Assembly: GCF_003290025.1 (NCBI RefSeq)
Contig: NZ_QNHG01000002.1
Coordinates: 1,124,976-1,188,975, forward strand
Origin: Pseudogemmobacter bohemicus
Lineage (GTDB): Bacteria; Pseudomonadota; Alphaproteobacteria; Rhodobacterales; Rhodobacteraceae
Direction: 5' to 3'
DNA: 64,000 bases
The stretch's first letter is position 1. Every line of letters begins with the position of its first letter. The position numbers and the translations under genes were made by a program. Under the pieces are notes generated by a model. The model was given only the letters and a program-made list of their open reading frames with translations, searched no databases and had not been told where the DNA came from. Below, one piece after another: positions 43,580 to 55,589 of the stretch.

Positions 43580-44176
43580 ATGTCCAGCGCTGCCATCATC
43601 ACAGACCCAGCCGCCCGTTGCCCCTGGTGTGGCACTGATCCGCTTTATGTCGCCTATCACGACGAGGAATGGGGGCGTCCTGAACGCGATGCCCGCACCC
43701 TGTGGGAAATGCTGATCCTGGAAGGGTTCCAGGCCGGGCTGTCCTGGTACACGATATTGAAAAAGCGGGAAAACTTTCGCGCGGCTTTTCAGGGCTTCCG
43801 GCCTGAGATCATCACGACCTGGGGGGATGCCGAGGTGGAACGGCTGTTGCAGGACCCGGGAATCGTGCGCCATCGCGGCAAGATCGAAAGCACCATCCGC
43901 TCGGCCCGTGCCTTCCTTGAGATCGAGGCCGGCGAGGGGTTCTCGCACTGGCTCTGGTCTTTCACCGGCGGCGGCGTCTTGCAGACGCGGCTTGGGTCGA
44001 TGGCGGCGGCCGTCGCCTCGACCCCGGAAAGCACCGCAATGTCGAAGGCGCTGAAAAAACGCGGTTTCAATTTTTGCGGCCCGGCAATCACCTATGCCTT
44101 CATGCAGGCCGCCGGGATGGTGAACGACCATCTGACCTCCTGCCCGCAACATGCGGAATGCGCAGGCCTGGCCTGA
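43580..44176 (+). CDS. tag: DNA-3-methyladenine glycosylase I
   Basis: A 198-residue base-excision enzyme removing 3-methyladenine. Zinc/recognition signature ARCPWCGTDPLYVAYHDEEWGRP at the N-terminus and VNDHLTSCPQHAEC at the C-terminus carry the C/H zinc ligands. ILEGFQAGLSWYTILKKRENF is the HhH-region family motif. Length is normal (about 190-200). Divergent from the EAL gene. Confidence 0.95.
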   Translation: MSSAAIITDPAARCPWCGTDPLYVAYHDEEWGRPERDARTLWEMLILEGFQAGLSWYTILKKRENFRAAFQGFRPEIITTWGDAEVERLLQDPGIVRHRGKIESTIRSARAFLEIEAGEGFSHWLWSFTGGGVLQTRLGSMAAAVASTPESTAMSKALKKRGFNFCGPAITYAFMQAAGMVNDHLTSCPQHAECAGLA

Positions 44177-44241
44177 CTCACCCCTTGGCGACTGCGACGT
44201 CAGCGCGCATATAGGGGCAAACCCGCGAAAGTGAGGACAGC

Positions 44242-45159
44242 ATGTTCGGTCTTGATGAGACACAATCCCCCGCCGCCGGTCAGAGCGCCGATCTGATCAA
44301 AGACGGTTCCGACGCGACCTTCATGGAAGATGTCGTCGAGGCCTCGCGCCAGGTGCCGGTGATCGTCGATTTCTGGGCAACCTGGTGCGGCCCCTGCAAA
44401 CAGCTTGGCCCGGCGCTTGAGGCGGCGGTGACGGCGGCAAAGGGCAAGGTGCGGCTGGTCAAGATTGATGTGGATCAGAATCAGATGGTTGCGGGGCAGC
44501 TGCGGGTGCAGTCGATCCCGACCGTTTACGCCTTCTGGCAGGGCCAGCCGGTCGATGGTTTCCAGGGCGCGCTGCCCGGATCCGAGGTGAAGAAATTCAT
44601 CGAAAAGCTGGTGGCGCTTGGCGGTGATGATGGTGGTCTGGCCGATGCGCTGGCGGCGGCGGAAGAGATGCTGACCAATGGCGATCATGCCGATGCGGTC
44701 GAGACTTTCGCGGCGATCCTTGGCGAGGAACCTGAAAACGCGGCGGCCTTTGGCGGGCTGGCGCGCAGCCATATCGCGGCTGGCGATTTCGATGCGGCAG
44801 AGACACTTTTGCAGGCCGCTCCTCCGGCCATTTCCGGAGCGCAGGAGGTCGAGGCAGCGCGGGCTCAGCTTGAACTGGCGAAACAGGCGGCCAATGCCGG
44901 GCCGGAAGCAGAATTGCGCGCGGCTGTCGGGGCCGATCCCGTCAATCACCAGGCGCGGTTCGATCTCGCCGTGGCGCTGAATGCCAGCGGCAAGGTCGAG
45001 GAAGCAGTGGATCAGCTGCTGGAGCTGTTCCGGCGTGACCGCGAATGGAATGATGGCGCGGCGCGGGCGCAGCTTTTCACCATTTTCGACGCGCTGAAAC
45101 CGCAGGATCCGATCGTGCTGAAGGGGCGGCGCAAACTCTCTTCGATGATCTTCGCCTGA
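44242..45159 (+). CDS. cnoX: Thioredoxin-domain co-chaperone (CnoX/YbbN family)
   Basis: A 305-residue protein with an N-terminal thioredoxin fold (VIVDFWATWCGPCKQLGPALE, about 45-65) and TPR-like repeats after about 130 (AEEMLTNGDHADAVETFAAIL; GLARSHIAAGDFDAAETLL). The CGPC active site is intact; E. coli CnoX has a degraded site, so this one may keep redox activity. It holds unfolded proteins during oxidative stress and passes them to chaperonins. Forms a unit with the LON-domain gene one base downstream. Confidence 0.9.
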   Translation: MFGLDETQSPAAGQSADLIKDGSDATFMEDVVEASRQVPVIVDFWATWCGPCKQLGPALEAAVTAAKGKVRLVKIDVDQNQMVAGQLRVQSIPTVYAFWQGQPVDGFQGALPGSEVKKFIEKLVALGGDDGGLADALAAAEEMLTNGDHADAVETFAAILGEEPENAAAFGGLARSHIAAGDFDAAETLLQAAPPAISGAQEVEAARAQLELAKQAANAGPEAELRAAVGADPVNHQARFDLAVALNASGKVEEAVDQLLELFRRDREWNDGAARAQLFTIFDALKPQDPIVLKGRRKLSSMIFA

Positions 45160-45160
45160 G

Positions 45161-45802
45161 ATGTTCCCGTTGCGGCCTTCGCTTGCGGATCTGCCGGGCA
45201 CGATCCCGGTCTTCCCGCTGCCCGGTGCATTGCTTTTGCCCCGGGCGCGGCTGCCTTTGCATATTTTCGAGCCGCGCTACCTCGCGATGATCGACGATTG
45301 CCTGAAACACCCGCACCGGCTGATCGGCATGGTCTGCCCGCTGGGCGAGGACCGGCTTTCGTCCATCGGCTGCGCCGGTCGGCTGGTGCAGCTCGCCGAG
45401 ACCGAGGATCGCCGCTATATGATCACGCTGTCCGGCCTCGTGCGGTTCCGGTTGGGGGGGGAGGTCGAGGGCTTTACCCCTTACCGCCGCTTCAATGTCG
45501 ACTGGTCGTCCTTCGGGCGCGATCTGGGCGGCCAGGAAGAGGATCCGGGTCTCGACCGGCCCTCGCTTTTCTCGCTCGTCTCGCGCTATCTGGCGGGACG
45601 GGATCTGGCGGCCGACTGGAAGGGGCTGGAGGCGGCGCCGGATGAGGTGCTGATCAACGCGCTTTCGATGCTGGTGCCGCTTTCCCCCGAGGACCGCCAG
45701 GCCCTGCTGGAATCCCCCGATCTGGCGACCCGGCGCGAAACCCTGGTGACCCTTGTGGAATTCGCGCTCCGGGGTGGCAATGGCGATGAGGTGCTGCAAT
45801 GA
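45161..45802 (+). CDS. LON substrate-binding-domain protein
   Basis: A 213-residue protein made of the Lon N-terminal (PUA-like) domain alone ([39 protein letters not shown]). It lacks the AAA+ and protease parts, so it is not a protease. Widespread in alphaproteobacteria next to the thioredoxin-TPR gene; role unknown. Its stop overlaps the next start (ATGA). Confidence 0.9.
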   Translation: MFPLRPSLADLPGTIPVFPLPGALLLPRARLPLHIFEPRYLAMIDDCLKHPHRLIGMVCPLGEDRLSSIGCAGRLVQLAETEDRRYMITLSGLVRFRLGGEVEGFTPYRRFNVDWSSFGRDLGGQEEDPGLDRPSLFSLVSRYLAGRDLAADWKGLEAAPDEVLINALSMLVPLSPEDRQALLESPDLATRRETLVTLVEFALRGGNGDEVLQ

Positions 45803-46002
45803 GCGAGACCGAAAATGACGGACCGAAACCGGCGTGCTTTGACCGGCGGATGCTGGAGGCGCTGGTCTGCCCCGTCACTCATGGGGCGCTGATCTGGGAC
45901 AGCGAGAAGCAGGAGCTGATCTCGAAATCGGCGAAACTGGCTTTCCCGGTGCGGGGCGGTGTGCCGGTTATGCTGGTCTCCGAGGCCCGTGAACTCGGAT
46001 AA
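45799..46002 (+). CDS. Trm112-family protein
   Basis: A 67-residue protein ([20 protein letters not shown] then [24 protein letters not shown]), a Trm112/YcaR-like zinc-ribbon relative with only one cysteine left. In eukaryotes and archaea Trm112 activates methyltransferases; the bacterial role is not settled. Last gene of the cnoX-LON-Trm112 unit, followed by a double hairpin. Confidence 0.88.
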   Translation: MSETENDGPKPACFDRRMLEALVCPVTHGALIWDSEKQELISKSAKLAFPVRGGVPVMLVSEARELG

Positions 46003-46030
46003 AGGCGCCAGTACCGCCCCAGGGCGCAAC

Positions 46031-46076
46031 CCCGGAATTTTCAAAATTCCGGGCAAATTTCTTTGAAGAAATTTGC
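46031..46076. repeat. Two tandem hairpins (REP-like element, copy 2)
   Basis: Hairpin one is CCCGGAATTTT-C-AAAATTCCGGG (46031-46053). Hairpin two is GCAAATTTCTT-TG-AAGAAATTTGC (46053-46076). Both are perfect, with no long T-run. They lie between the convergent Trm112 and rsmB genes, and resemble the pair at 40260-40301. Confidence 0.6.
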
Positions 46077-46097
46077 GTCCCGCCGGGGGCGACCGTG

Positions 46098-47333
46098 TTA
46101 CGGGCGACGCAGGCGCATGATGAAGAAGCCGTCCATGCCGCCCAGAGGTGCCAGATAATCCGGGCGCAGGCGCAGGCCTCCCTGCCCGGTCCACCAGCCG
46201 GGGCTGATACCGTCCAGATCGACCCGCTCGACCTTCAGATCCGGGTTGCGTTCGAGCGCCGCCTTCAGTTGCAATTCTCCCTCTCCGGGCAAAAGCGAGC
46301 AGGTCGCGAAGACCAGCCTGCCGCCAGGCCGTAGCCAGGTCAGCGCCCTGTCGATCATCTGCGATTGCAGCGCGGCAAGGCCGGCGATCTCGCTGCCATC
46401 CTTCACGAAGGGCAGATCGGGGTGACGGCGGATCGTGCCGCTGGCGGAGCAGGGCGCATCCAGCAGGATCGCATCGAACGCCCCCTCCGGTTGCCAGTGC
46501 AGCGCATCCGCGGTGATCAGCTGCGCCTCCAGCCCGGTACGGGCGAGGTTTTCTGCCACGCGCCGCATCCGGGCCGGGGAGATATCCAGCGCGGTGACGC
46601 TGGCGCCGGTGGCTGCCAGCTGCATTGTCTTGCCACCCGGCGCCGCGCAGAGGTCGAGCACCTTCTCACCCGGCTGGGCCTGCAGGAGTTTCGCCGGGAT
46701 CGAGGCAGCCAGATCCTGCACCCACCAACTGCCGCTTTCATAGCCCGGCAGCGCGCTGATCCGTCCGGGATCGCGCAGGCGCAGGCTGCCGTCGGGCATC
46801 GGTTCCCCCGCCGGATGCCCGCCGCTGCCGCGCAGTGTCAGGTCAAGCGGCGGGCTTTCGGCAAAGACCGTCTCCATAAGCTGGACCGCCTCGCGACCGT
46901 AAGCATGGACCAGCGGCTGGCGCAGCCAGCGCGGCAGTTTCTGCACGGGCAGGGCGGCCAGCGCGGTCGGGTCGATGCCGCGCAGCACGGCATTCACGAG
47001 GCCCGACATATGCTGGGTCTTCCGGCCCTGACGGGCCAGCTGTACTGACGCGTTCACCACGCCGTAAGGCGCCGCCCCGAGCGCCATCTCCACCAGCCCC
47101 AGCCGCAGGATATTGCGCAGCGCCAGTGGCGGCGCCTTGCGCAGCCTCATATCCAGCAGCCGGTCGGCCGGTTCCACGCGCCGCAGCACATCCTCGGTCA
47201 GTCGTTTCGCCCGCGCGCGCTCGGAGGGTGGCAGGTCGGGCTCGGGCAGTTCGGCAAGCATCTGTCCCTCGCCGCAGACCGCATTCAGCGCTGCCAGTGC
47301 CGCCGCCCTTGCCGCAATGCCGTCTGCCATCAT
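46098..47333 (-). CDS. rsmB: 16S rRNA (cytosine967-C5)-methyltransferase-like protein (RsmB/Sun)
   Basis: A 411-residue rRNA methyltransferase. N-terminal NusB-like domain (about 5-125), then the SAM fold with VLDLCAAPGGKTMQLAATGA (about 230). The two catalytic cysteines are in LLDAPCSASGTIRRHPD (about 300) and FATCSLLPGEGE. It modifies C967-equivalent of 16S rRNA. Divergent from the small sdhAF4-like gene. Confidence 0.93.
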   Translation of the reverse strand: MMADGIAARAAALAALNAVCGEGQMLAELPEPDLPPSERARAKRLTEDVLRRVEPADRLLDMRLRKAPPLALRNILRLGLVEMALGAAPYGVVNASVQLARQGRKTQHMSGLVNAVLRGIDPTALAALPVQKLPRWLRQPLVHAYGREAVQLMETVFAESPPLDLTLRGSGGHPAGEPMPDGSLRLRDPGRISALPGYESGSWWVQDLAASIPAKLLQAQPGEKVLDLCAAPGGKTMQLAATGASVTALDISPARMRRVAENLARTGLEAQLITADALHWQPEGAFDAILLDAPCSASGTIRRHPDLPFVKDGSEIAGLAALQSQMIDRALTWLRPGGRLVFATCSLLPGEGELQLKAALERNPDLKVERVDLDGISPGWWTGQGGLRLRPDYLAPLGGMDGFFIMRLRRP

Positions 47334-47398
47334 CCGCCCCTTTGCACCTGTTCGCCGGGGGCTGTATCACAGAGGAGGATGAAAGAGGAACCGCTGCC

Positions 47399-47587
47399 AT
47401 GACGGATAATAACCCCGAGGAGAAGCGTGACCTGCCGCCGGCAGCGCTCAGGGCGCTGGCCGAAGCCGAGGCGCGCCGCAAGGCCGCCGGCGAGACGGAG
47501 GTGCCGAAGGAATATGGCGGGCGTGACGGGCTGGAGCCGGTGCGCTATGGCGACTGGGAGAAAAAGGGGCTTGCCGTAGATTTCTGA
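47399..47587 (+). CDS. DUF1674 protein (succinate dehydrogenase assembly factor 4-like)
   Basis: A 62-residue protein ending in the diagnostic KEYGGRDGLEPVRYGDWEKKGLAVDF tail, split here as KEYGGRDGLEPVRYGDWEKK and GLAVDF. This is the SDHAF4/DUF1674 motif. In mitochondria SDHAF4 binds flavinated SdhA before assembly. The short start is supported by the family length; a longer in-frame extension overlaps rsmB. Confidence 0.88.
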   Translation: MTDNNPEEKRDLPPAALRALAEAEARRKAAGETEVPKEYGGRDGLEPVRYGDWEKKGLAVDF

Positions 47588-47686
47588 GGCGGTCGATATC
47601 CGGGCGCGGGCGTCTCCGGCTGATTGCGGGAGCGCTCCGCGCGGGAGTATTTAAGTCAAGAGGAAGCAGCCGGAACTGTTCCCGGA

Positions 47687-48496
47687 TCAGAGGCCGAGCA
47701 CATCCGCCATGTCATATTGGCCTGGCTTTCTGCCCTGACCCCAGAGCACGGCGCGCAGCGCGCCGCGTGCGAAGATCGAGCGGTCGGTGGCGAGGTGGCG
47801 CAGCACGATGCGTTCTCCGTCAGACGCGAAGATCACGTCATGTTCGCCGACGATATCGCCGCCCCGGATGGCGGAAAAGCCAATGGAGCCGCGGGTGCGG
47901 GCGCCGGTGATGCCTTCGCGGGCAGGGGTGCGCAGCTCTTTGAGGCTTTTGCCGCGCCCTTCGGCAGCGGCCTCGCCCAGCATCAGCGCGGTGCCCGAAG
48001 GGGCATCGACCTTGTGGCGGTGATGCGCCTCGACCACCTCGATATCCCAGTCCTCATCCAGCGCGGCGGCGACCTTGCGCGCGAGCCCGGTCAGCAGATT
48101 GACGCCGAGGCTCATATTGCCGGCGCGGATGATCACCGCATGACGGGCGGCGGTCTCCAGTTTGGCGAGGTCTTCGTCGCCGAGGCCGGTGGTGCCGATC
48201 ACATGCACCGCCCGCGCCTGGGCTGCGAGGCCGGCAAAGGCCACGGTCGCGGCGGGTGACGTGAAGTCGATCACGCCCTGGGCTTTCGCGAAGGCCTCGA
48301 CCGGGTCATCGGTCACGATGACACCATTCGCCTGACCGCCCATGCATTCGCCAAGATCGCGCCCGACCCAGGCGTTGCCCTCACGCTCGACCCCGGCCAC
48401 CAGCCGCGCCTTGCCACTGGACTGGATGGTTTTCACCAGCATCTGCCCCATCCGGCCCGAGACACCCGTGACGACAATACCCGGCAGATCACCCAT
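47687..48496 (-). CDS. dapB: 4-hydroxy-tetrahydrodipicolinate reductase
   Basis: A 269-residue reductase of the diaminopimelate/lysine pathway. N-terminal nucleotide fold [15 protein letters not shown]; catalytic signature [22 protein letters not shown] (about 155-176) with the EXXHXXKXDAPSGTA pattern. Start ATG 48496 with GGAGG five bases upstream. Divergent from rbfA. Normal length (about 270). Confidence 0.96.
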   Translation of the reverse strand: MGDLPGIVVTGVSGRMGQMLVKTIQSSGKARLVAGVEREGNAWVGRDLGECMGGQANGVIVTDDPVEAFAKAQGVIDFTSPAATVAFAGLAAQARAVHVIGTTGLGDEDLAKLETAARHAVIIRAGNMSLGVNLLTGLARKVAAALDEDWDIEVVEAHHRHKVDAPSGTALMLGEAAAEGRGKSLKELRTPAREGITGARTRGSIGFSAIRGGDIVGEHDVIFASDGERIVLRHLATDRSIFARGALRAVLWGQGRKPGQYDMADVLGL

Positions 48497-48586
48497 GACA
48501 TCCTCCAGCGGTTTCATGCCGTGGTTTAGCGCCCTGTGCGGGCGGTTGAAACCCTGCCCGTTGCGGGGCGGGCGGAAAGAGCTTAG

Positions 48587-49024
48587 ATGCGGGTTATGGC
48601 CGCAAAACGTACCCCCACCGGTCAGGGCCCGTCCCAGCGTCAGCTGCGTGTCGGCGAACTGATCCGACGCACCCTTTCCGATGTTCTCAACCGGGGCGAG
48701 ATCCACGACCCGGAGCTGAATGCCATGCCGATCACCGTGGGCGAGGTTTCGTGCTCGCCCGATCTCAAGGTGGCGACGGTTTATGTCATGCCGCTTCTGG
48801 GCACGGCGCCCGTTGAAGAGGCGGTGAAGCTGCTGGCGAAACACCGGGGCGAGCTGCGCCACCGGGTCGCGGCCGGGCTGACGCTGAAATATGCGCCCGA
48901 TCTGCGTTTTCGCCCCGATGAGACCTATGACCGCCTTGATGAGACGCGGCGGCTGTTTGCGGATCCGCAGGTGCAGCGCGATATTGAGGGCGAGAATGGG
49001 GGAGCCGGGGAGGAAGAGGAGTGA
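48587..49024 (+). CDS. rbfA: 30S ribosome-binding factor A
   Basis: A 145-residue KH-fold protein for 16S rRNA maturation ([24 protein letters not shown] at the N-terminus, [33 protein letters not shown] near the end). The start may be ATG 48587 or the ATG three codons later. Its stop overlaps the next gene (GTGA). In many genomes it belongs to an rbfA-truB-rpsO-pnp series, here with a glycosidase gene inserted. Confidence 0.95.
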   Translation: MRVMAAKRTPTGQGPSQRQLRVGELIRRTLSDVLNRGEIHDPELNAMPITVGEVSCSPDLKVATVYVMPLLGTAPVEEAVKLLAKHRGELRHRVAAGLTLKYAPDLRFRPDETYDRLDETRRLFADPQVQRDIEGENGGAGEEEE

Positions 49025-49782
49025 TCCGCTTCTTTGCTGCCCGGACGCTGGCCGTTATGGCCCTGCTGCTGGCGAGTGGCGCCGGCGCGACGGCCTCGAC
49101 CTGCCGCCAGGAGGTGTTTGAAGAGGTGCCCTACAGCCTCTGTGAGGTGACGGCTGCGGATGATCTGCGGCTGTTTCTGAACGGGCCGAACGGGAATTAC
49201 GGCTCTTTCCGCGCGATTGAATCGGCGCTGGCGGCCGGGGGCAAGGCGCTTGGTTTCGCGATGAATGCCGGCATGTATCACCGCGACCGCTCGCCGGTCG
49301 GGCTTTATATCGAGGATGGCGAAGAGAAGCACGGCATCGTCACCGCCGAGGGGCCGGGGAATTTCGGCCTGCTGCCGAATGGTGTATTTTGCTGGGCCGA
49401 TGGCAGTTTCTATATCACTGACAGCCGGAAATTCGAACCGCTGCGCGGCAATTGCCGCTATGCGACGCAGTCGGGCCCGATGCTGGTGATCAAGGGCAAG
49501 CTGCATCCGAGCTTTCTGAAAAGCAGCGAATCGGCCTATATCCGCAATGGCGTCGGCGTCGACAAAGCCGGCACGAAGGCGGTTTTCGTGATGAGCGACC
49601 GGGCGGTGAATTTCCATCAATTCGCGCGGTTTTTCCGCGACCATCTCGGCCTGAGCGACGCGCTATACTTCGATGGCAATATTTCGCGGCTTTACGCGCC
49701 CGAGCTGGGGCGCCATGACGGCGGCTTTGCGATGGGGCCGATTGTCGGCACCGTGATCGATTCTGGTCAGGCACAGGAATAA
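49021..49782 (+). CDS. Secreted phosphodiester glycosidase family protein (NAGPA/DUF2233)
   Basis: A 253-residue exported protein. Signal peptide [20 protein letters not shown] then AGATAS (1-26), cleaved near TC. The core has the NAGPA pattern [44 protein letters not shown] and [16 protein letters not shown]. It likely hydrolyses a phosphodiester-linked sugar in the periplasm. It starts with GTG 49021 coupled to the rbfA stop and ends four bases before truB. This position between rbfA and truB is common in Rhodobacterales. Confidence 0.88.
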   Translation: MIRFFAARTLAVMALLLASGAGATASTCRQEVFEEVPYSLCEVTAADDLRLFLNGPNGNYGSFRAIESALAAGGKALGFAMNAGMYHRDRSPVGLYIEDGEEKHGIVTAEGPGNFGLLPNGVFCWADGSFYITDSRKFEPLRGNCRYATQSGPMLVIKGKLHPSFLKSSESAYIRNGVGVDKAGTKAVFVMSDRAVNFHQFARFFRDHLGLSDALYFDGNISRLYAPELGRHDGGFAMGPIVGTVIDSGQAQE

Positions 49783-49785
49783 GCA

Positions 49786-50688
49786 ATGGCGAAAACGCGC
49801 AAAGGCCGCCCGGTTTCTGGCTGGGTGATCGTCGACAAGCCTGCGGGCATAGGCTCGACCGATGTGGTCAATAAGGTGAAATGGGCGTTCCAGGCGCAAA
49901 AGGCGGGCCATGCCGGCACGCTGGATCCGGATGCGACCGGGGTGCTGGCGGTGGCGCTTGGCGAGGCCACCAAATGCGTGCCGGTGGTGGCGGATGCGCT
50001 GAAATGCTACCGGTTCCGGGTGACCTTTGGTGCGGCTACCGCGACGGATGACGCGAGTGGCGCGGTGATCGCGACCTCTGCGCTGCGCCCCGAGGATGCT
50101 GCGATCGAGGCGGCGCTGGTGCCGTTTCGCGGTGAGATCATGCAGGTGCCCCCCCAGGTCTCGGCGGTGAAGGTCGAGGGTGAGCGCGCCTATGACCTCG
50201 CCCGTGAAGGGGTCGGGATGGATCTGGCGGCGCGGCCCTTATGGGTTGAGAGCCTTGTCATGCTGGGCCGGCCCGATGCCGATCATGTCGATCTGGAAAT
50301 GGTTTGCGGCAAGGGGGGCTATGTGCGCTCGATTGCGCGCGATCTGGGCCGGGCGCTTGGTTGTCTGGGGCATGTGGCATGGCTGCGGCGGGAATGGTCG
50401 GGACCGTTTGAGGCCTCTTCTGGGGTGAGCATGGCGCAGATCGAGGAGTTGGCGCGGCAGGAGGGTATCGACGCTTTGCTGGCGCCACTGGAGCTGGCTC
50501 TGGCCGATCTGCCAGAGCTGCAGGCGACACCAGAAGGGGCGGTGCGGCTGAGAAACGGAAATCCGGGCCAGGTTCTGGGACATATTGATTATGGTGACGA
50601 GGCCTGGGCGAGCTTTGGCGGCCGCGCGCTGGCGCTTGGCCGCTATATGGGCGGCGAACTGCACCCGTCCCGCGTGTTCAATCTGTAG
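49786..50688 (+). CDS. truB: tRNA pseudouridine(55) synthase
   Basis: A 300-residue pseudouridine synthase. The catalytic Asp is in [25 protein letters not shown] (about residue 47). Then [20 protein letters not shown] and [29 protein letters not shown]. Length fits. Last gene of the rbfA-glycosidase-truB unit, followed by a bidirectional terminator. Confidence 0.96.
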   Translation: MAKTRKGRPVSGWVIVDKPAGIGSTDVVNKVKWAFQAQKAGHAGTLDPDATGVLAVALGEATKCVPVVADALKCYRFRVTFGAATATDDASGAVIATSALRPEDAAIEAALVPFRGEIMQVPPQVSAVKVEGERAYDLAREGVGMDLAARPLWVESLVMLGRPDADHVDLEMVCGKGGYVRSIARDLGRALGCLGHVAWLRREWSGPFEASSGVSMAQIEELARQEGIDALLAPLELALADLPELQATPEGAVRLRNGNPGQVLGHIDYGDEAWASFGGRALALGRYMGGELHPSRVFNL

Positions 50689-50728
50689 AAACCCGGTTCC
50701 CTCATTCCGGGGGGGACCGGTCAGCCTC

Positions 50729-50756
50729 AAAAAGGCGGCCGATTGGCCGCCTTTTT
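50729..50756. terminator. Bidirectional terminator between truB and the RTX gene
   Basis: AAAAAGGCGGCC-GATT-GGCCGCCTTTTT: a GC stem with A-runs and T-runs on both sides, suiting both convergent genes. Confidence 0.88.
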
Positions 50757-50801
50757 GATGTCGGTATCGCGCCCCGTCTTATCGCGCCGGCCTGGACCGG
50801 C

Positions 50802-52061
50802 TCAGGCTGCGAGCAGCCTGATTTCCGAAAGATCGACCTGGCCATTCACCTCTGCCACAACGAAACCGTCGATGCTGATCAGGGAATTGCCGCCGGTCTC
50901 GCTTTGCGTCACCGACACTTCCGGCGAAACATGGGTGGCGGGGTCATAGACCAGCACGATTTCATCATCCTGCGGATTGTAATCGGTGATGGTCGCGAAA
51001 CCGCCCTCTCCCAGCCACTGGGTCAGGACGAAACTGTCCGAACCCTCGCCGCCATTGCCGTAATCGCCGGCGCCAAGATGCAGGATGTCGTCGCCATCGC
51101 CACCATTGAGGAAGTCGATTTCCCCGTCATCTCCCTCGGGGAAGGCGCCCCAGAGCGTGTCATTGCCGGCGCCGCCATCCAGCGTGTCAGAGCCGGTGCC
51201 GCCGGTCATCTGGTCATCGCCCTCGCCGCCCCAGAGCCAGTCATCGCCTTCATCACCGTAAAGGCTGTCATCGCCCTGACCGGCCAGCAACGTGTCATTG
51301 CCGGCGCCGCCCTGGAGAAGGTCGTCGCCCTCATGGCCCATCAGCTGGTCATCGCCCTCACCGCCGTAGAGCGTGTCATCGCCCGCGTCACCATGCAGCT
51401 GATCATCGCCCTCGCCGCCATAGGCGAGGTCATTGCCGCCCCCGGCGCTGATGATGTCATTGCCATCACCGCCAAGCAGCGTGTCATCACCGGCGCGCGC
51501 ATTGATCTGATCATCGCCATTGCCGGCTTCGACAAGATCGGCACCGTCGCTGCCATCCAGCAAATCGTCGCCGGTGGTGCCGGTGACCCGGGCCGGTTCC
51601 GGCTCGGGCAGGGTTCCGGAATCGTCCGGATTGCCGGTTGCGGCATCATCGTCGTCACCGGTATCCGGGATCACATCGGCGATGGGGCGCCCGCCATCGG
51701 GCCTCGGGCCATCCCCGGGCGTGCCGGTTCCCGTATCAATGCCCGTATCATCGCCGGGCCCAGGCCCGGTATCGAGACCGGTATCCATGCCCGTATCGGC
51801 TGCGCCGCCGCCGGTATCGGCGATAATACCCTCCCAGCCACCGCTATGGGTGCCGCCTGACCGGAATGGGTTCAGCCCGTGGAACGGGTCATCCGCAGGG
51901 GAATCGTCGGGATCATCCAGCAGATTGCCCTGATCGACCGGGCCATCGGCCTGATTGTCCTGGTTCTCGGACTCATCCTCTTCGTCCGTGCTGCGGCCGG
52001 CAACACCCTCAATCACGGCTCCGGCGAAAACCGCCCCCAGCAATCCCAACAGGCCCAGCAT
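50802..52061 (-). CDS. RTX calcium-binding repeat protein
   Basis: A 419-residue acidic protein. A short hydrophobic start (MLGLLGLLGAVFAGAVIEGV) precedes a D/G/T/P-rich linker to about 155, which has repeated DTG units (TGMDTGLDTGPGPGDDTG). Over a dozen nonapeptide-type RTX repeats (GGxGxDxLx; for example GGEGDDQLMGHEGDDLLQGG) follow at about 160-345, then a C-terminal beta-rich end. RTX proteins are usually exported by type I secretion through a C-terminal signal. No toxin or enzyme domain is visible and no secretion genes are nearby. RBS GAGGTGAGACG precedes the ATG. Genuine gene, not an artefact of the repeats. Confidence 0.88.
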   Translation of the reverse strand: MLGLLGLLGAVFAGAVIEGVAGRSTDEEDESENQDNQADGPVDQGNLLDDPDDSPADDPFHGLNPFRSGGTHSGGWEGIIADTGGGAADTGMDTGLDTGPGPGDDTGIDTGTGTPGDGPRPDGGRPIADVIPDTGDDDDAATGNPDDSGTLPEPEPARVTGTTGDDLLDGSDGADLVEAGNGDDQINARAGDDTLLGGDGNDIISAGGGNDLAYGGEGDDQLHGDAGDDTLYGGEGDDQLMGHEGDDLLQGGAGNDTLLAGQGDDSLYGDEGDDWLWGGEGDDQMTGGTGSDTLDGGAGNDTLWGAFPEGDDGEIDFLNGGDGDDILHLGAGDYGNGGEGSDSFVLTQWLGEGGFATITDYNPQDDEIVLVYDPATHVSPEVSVTQSETGGNSLISIDGFVVAEVNGQVDLSEIRLLAA

Positions 52062-52428
52062 CGTCTCACCTCACATGGTCGATCCGGCCGGGGCCGTTAA
52101 CCATTTTTCGCGTTAACCATTTGATGGATATGAAAACTTCGTGATCAATTCATACCACGTCAGGCTGTATCCTCATAGGAGATGTTTTGGTTAAGTTGTG
52201 AAAAATCTGATGAGATCCGTTTCCGGATCCGCTTCAGATCCGCGCCTTTCGCCCGGTGCCCGGTGGCATTGCCAGCCCGGTCGCCGAGGCGAAGAGGGCT
52301 TCCCTTTTGCCGCGATTCCCCTTATAGGCGCGCATCCCCTGTGACGGTTCTCCGCCCGGGGATACAAGGGCCCTGCTGGACGACATCCCGGCTTGTGCCG
52401 TCTCACGCAAACCCGAAAGGAGCATCCG
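52062..52428. other. Divergent promoter region between the RTX gene and rpsO
   Basis: About 370 bases with no supported gene. It has an AT-rich middle (about 52100-52205) followed by GC-rich leader DNA. It must contain promoters for both flanking genes, but I could not assign a confident -35/-10 pair. Confidence 0.5.
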
Positions 52429-52698
52429 ATGTCGATCACTGTCGAAGAAAAAGCCCGCCTGATCAAGGAATACGCGACCAAGGCCGGCGATACCGGCTCG
52501 CCCGAAGTGCAGGTTGCGATCCTGTCCTCGCGCATCGCCACCCTGACCGAGCATTTCAAGTCGCATAAGAAAGACAACCACTCGCGTCGTGGTCTTCTCA
52601 TGCTTGTCGCGCAGCGCCGCAAGCTGCTGGACTATCTGAAAGCCAAAGACGAAGCGCGCTACGGCTCGCTGATCTCGCGTCTCGGCCTGCGTCGCTAA
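52429..52698 (+). CDS. rpsO: 30S ribosomal protein S15
   Basis: An 89-residue S15. It has the expected [26 protein letters not shown] and [30 protein letters not shown] signatures and the standard length. ATG 52429 follows GAAAGGAG. It stands on its own with a terminator 58 bases downstream; pnp, usually next, is almost 7 kb away on the other strand. Confidence 0.97.
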   Translation: MSITVEEKARLIKEYATKAGDTGSPEVQVAILSSRIATLTEHFKSHKKDNHSRRGLLMLVAQRRKLLDYLKAKDEARYGSLISRLGLRR

Positions 52699-52756
52699 GC
52701 CGGCGCGGCTGATCCGGCGCCTTGCGCCGGCCTGGCCGGGGACGAATCTGCTTTGG

Positions 52757-52788
52757 AAATGCCCACACCGAGAGGTGTGGGCATTTTT
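52757..52788 (+). terminator. Intrinsic terminator of rpsO
   Basis: AAATGCCCACACC-GAGA-GGTGTGGGCATTTTT, a strong stem followed by a T-run. Confidence 0.9.
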
Positions 52789-52938
52789 CTTTGGCATCAC
52801 TGCCATTTAATAGTCTGTGACTATAAGTAGGGGCGGGCATTTCTATTTCTGAATCCGGTTTCTCCGCTGTATCGACAGCAGAAGAGACAGAGCGGCGCCT
52901 GTTCCCGATCCGGGCGGGTGCTGCATCAAGGGGTCAGC

Positions 52939-55181
<2,243 letters not shown>

Positions 55182-55185
<4 letters not shown>

Positions 55186-55589
55186 GATCGCCGATCCTTG
55201 GCCTCGGCGCGCGGTTCTTGCTGCCGCTTTTCCTGATCTCTTCGCTCTATATCCTGCTCCGGGGCCATAATGCGCCCGGCGGCGGTTTCATCGGCGGGCT
55301 GATCGCGGCGCTTGGCTTTGCCATCCTGATCTTTGCCGAGGGCACTGCCGCCGCGCGCCGCGCGCTGAAGATCGAGCCGCGCAATCTGGGCGGCATTGGC
55401 CTTCTCTGCGCCCTGCTTGCGGGTTTCGGCGCTGCGCCGAGCGGCGGCGCGCCCTTCCAGGGCCTCTGGCTCGCTCTGCCGGTTCTGCCGCTGTCCACAG
55501 TGCTTTTATTCGATATCGGCGTTTATTTCGCGGTGCTGGGCGGCGTGCTGACGCTGATCTTCGCGCTGGAAGAAGGGGGAGACGCCTGA
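55182..55589 (+). CDS. mrpB: Na+/H+ antiporter subunit B
   Basis: A 135-residue membrane protein. [37 protein letters not shown] is the MnhB signature. Starts within the mrpA stop (ATGA) and its own stop overlaps mrpC (TGATG). Confidence 0.93.

Noticed and set aside
51140-51600. Repeated DNA resembling a repeat array (CRISPR-like)
   Set aside because: The periodicity follows nonapeptide RTX codons in frame on the minus strand; no constant repeats with unique spacers.
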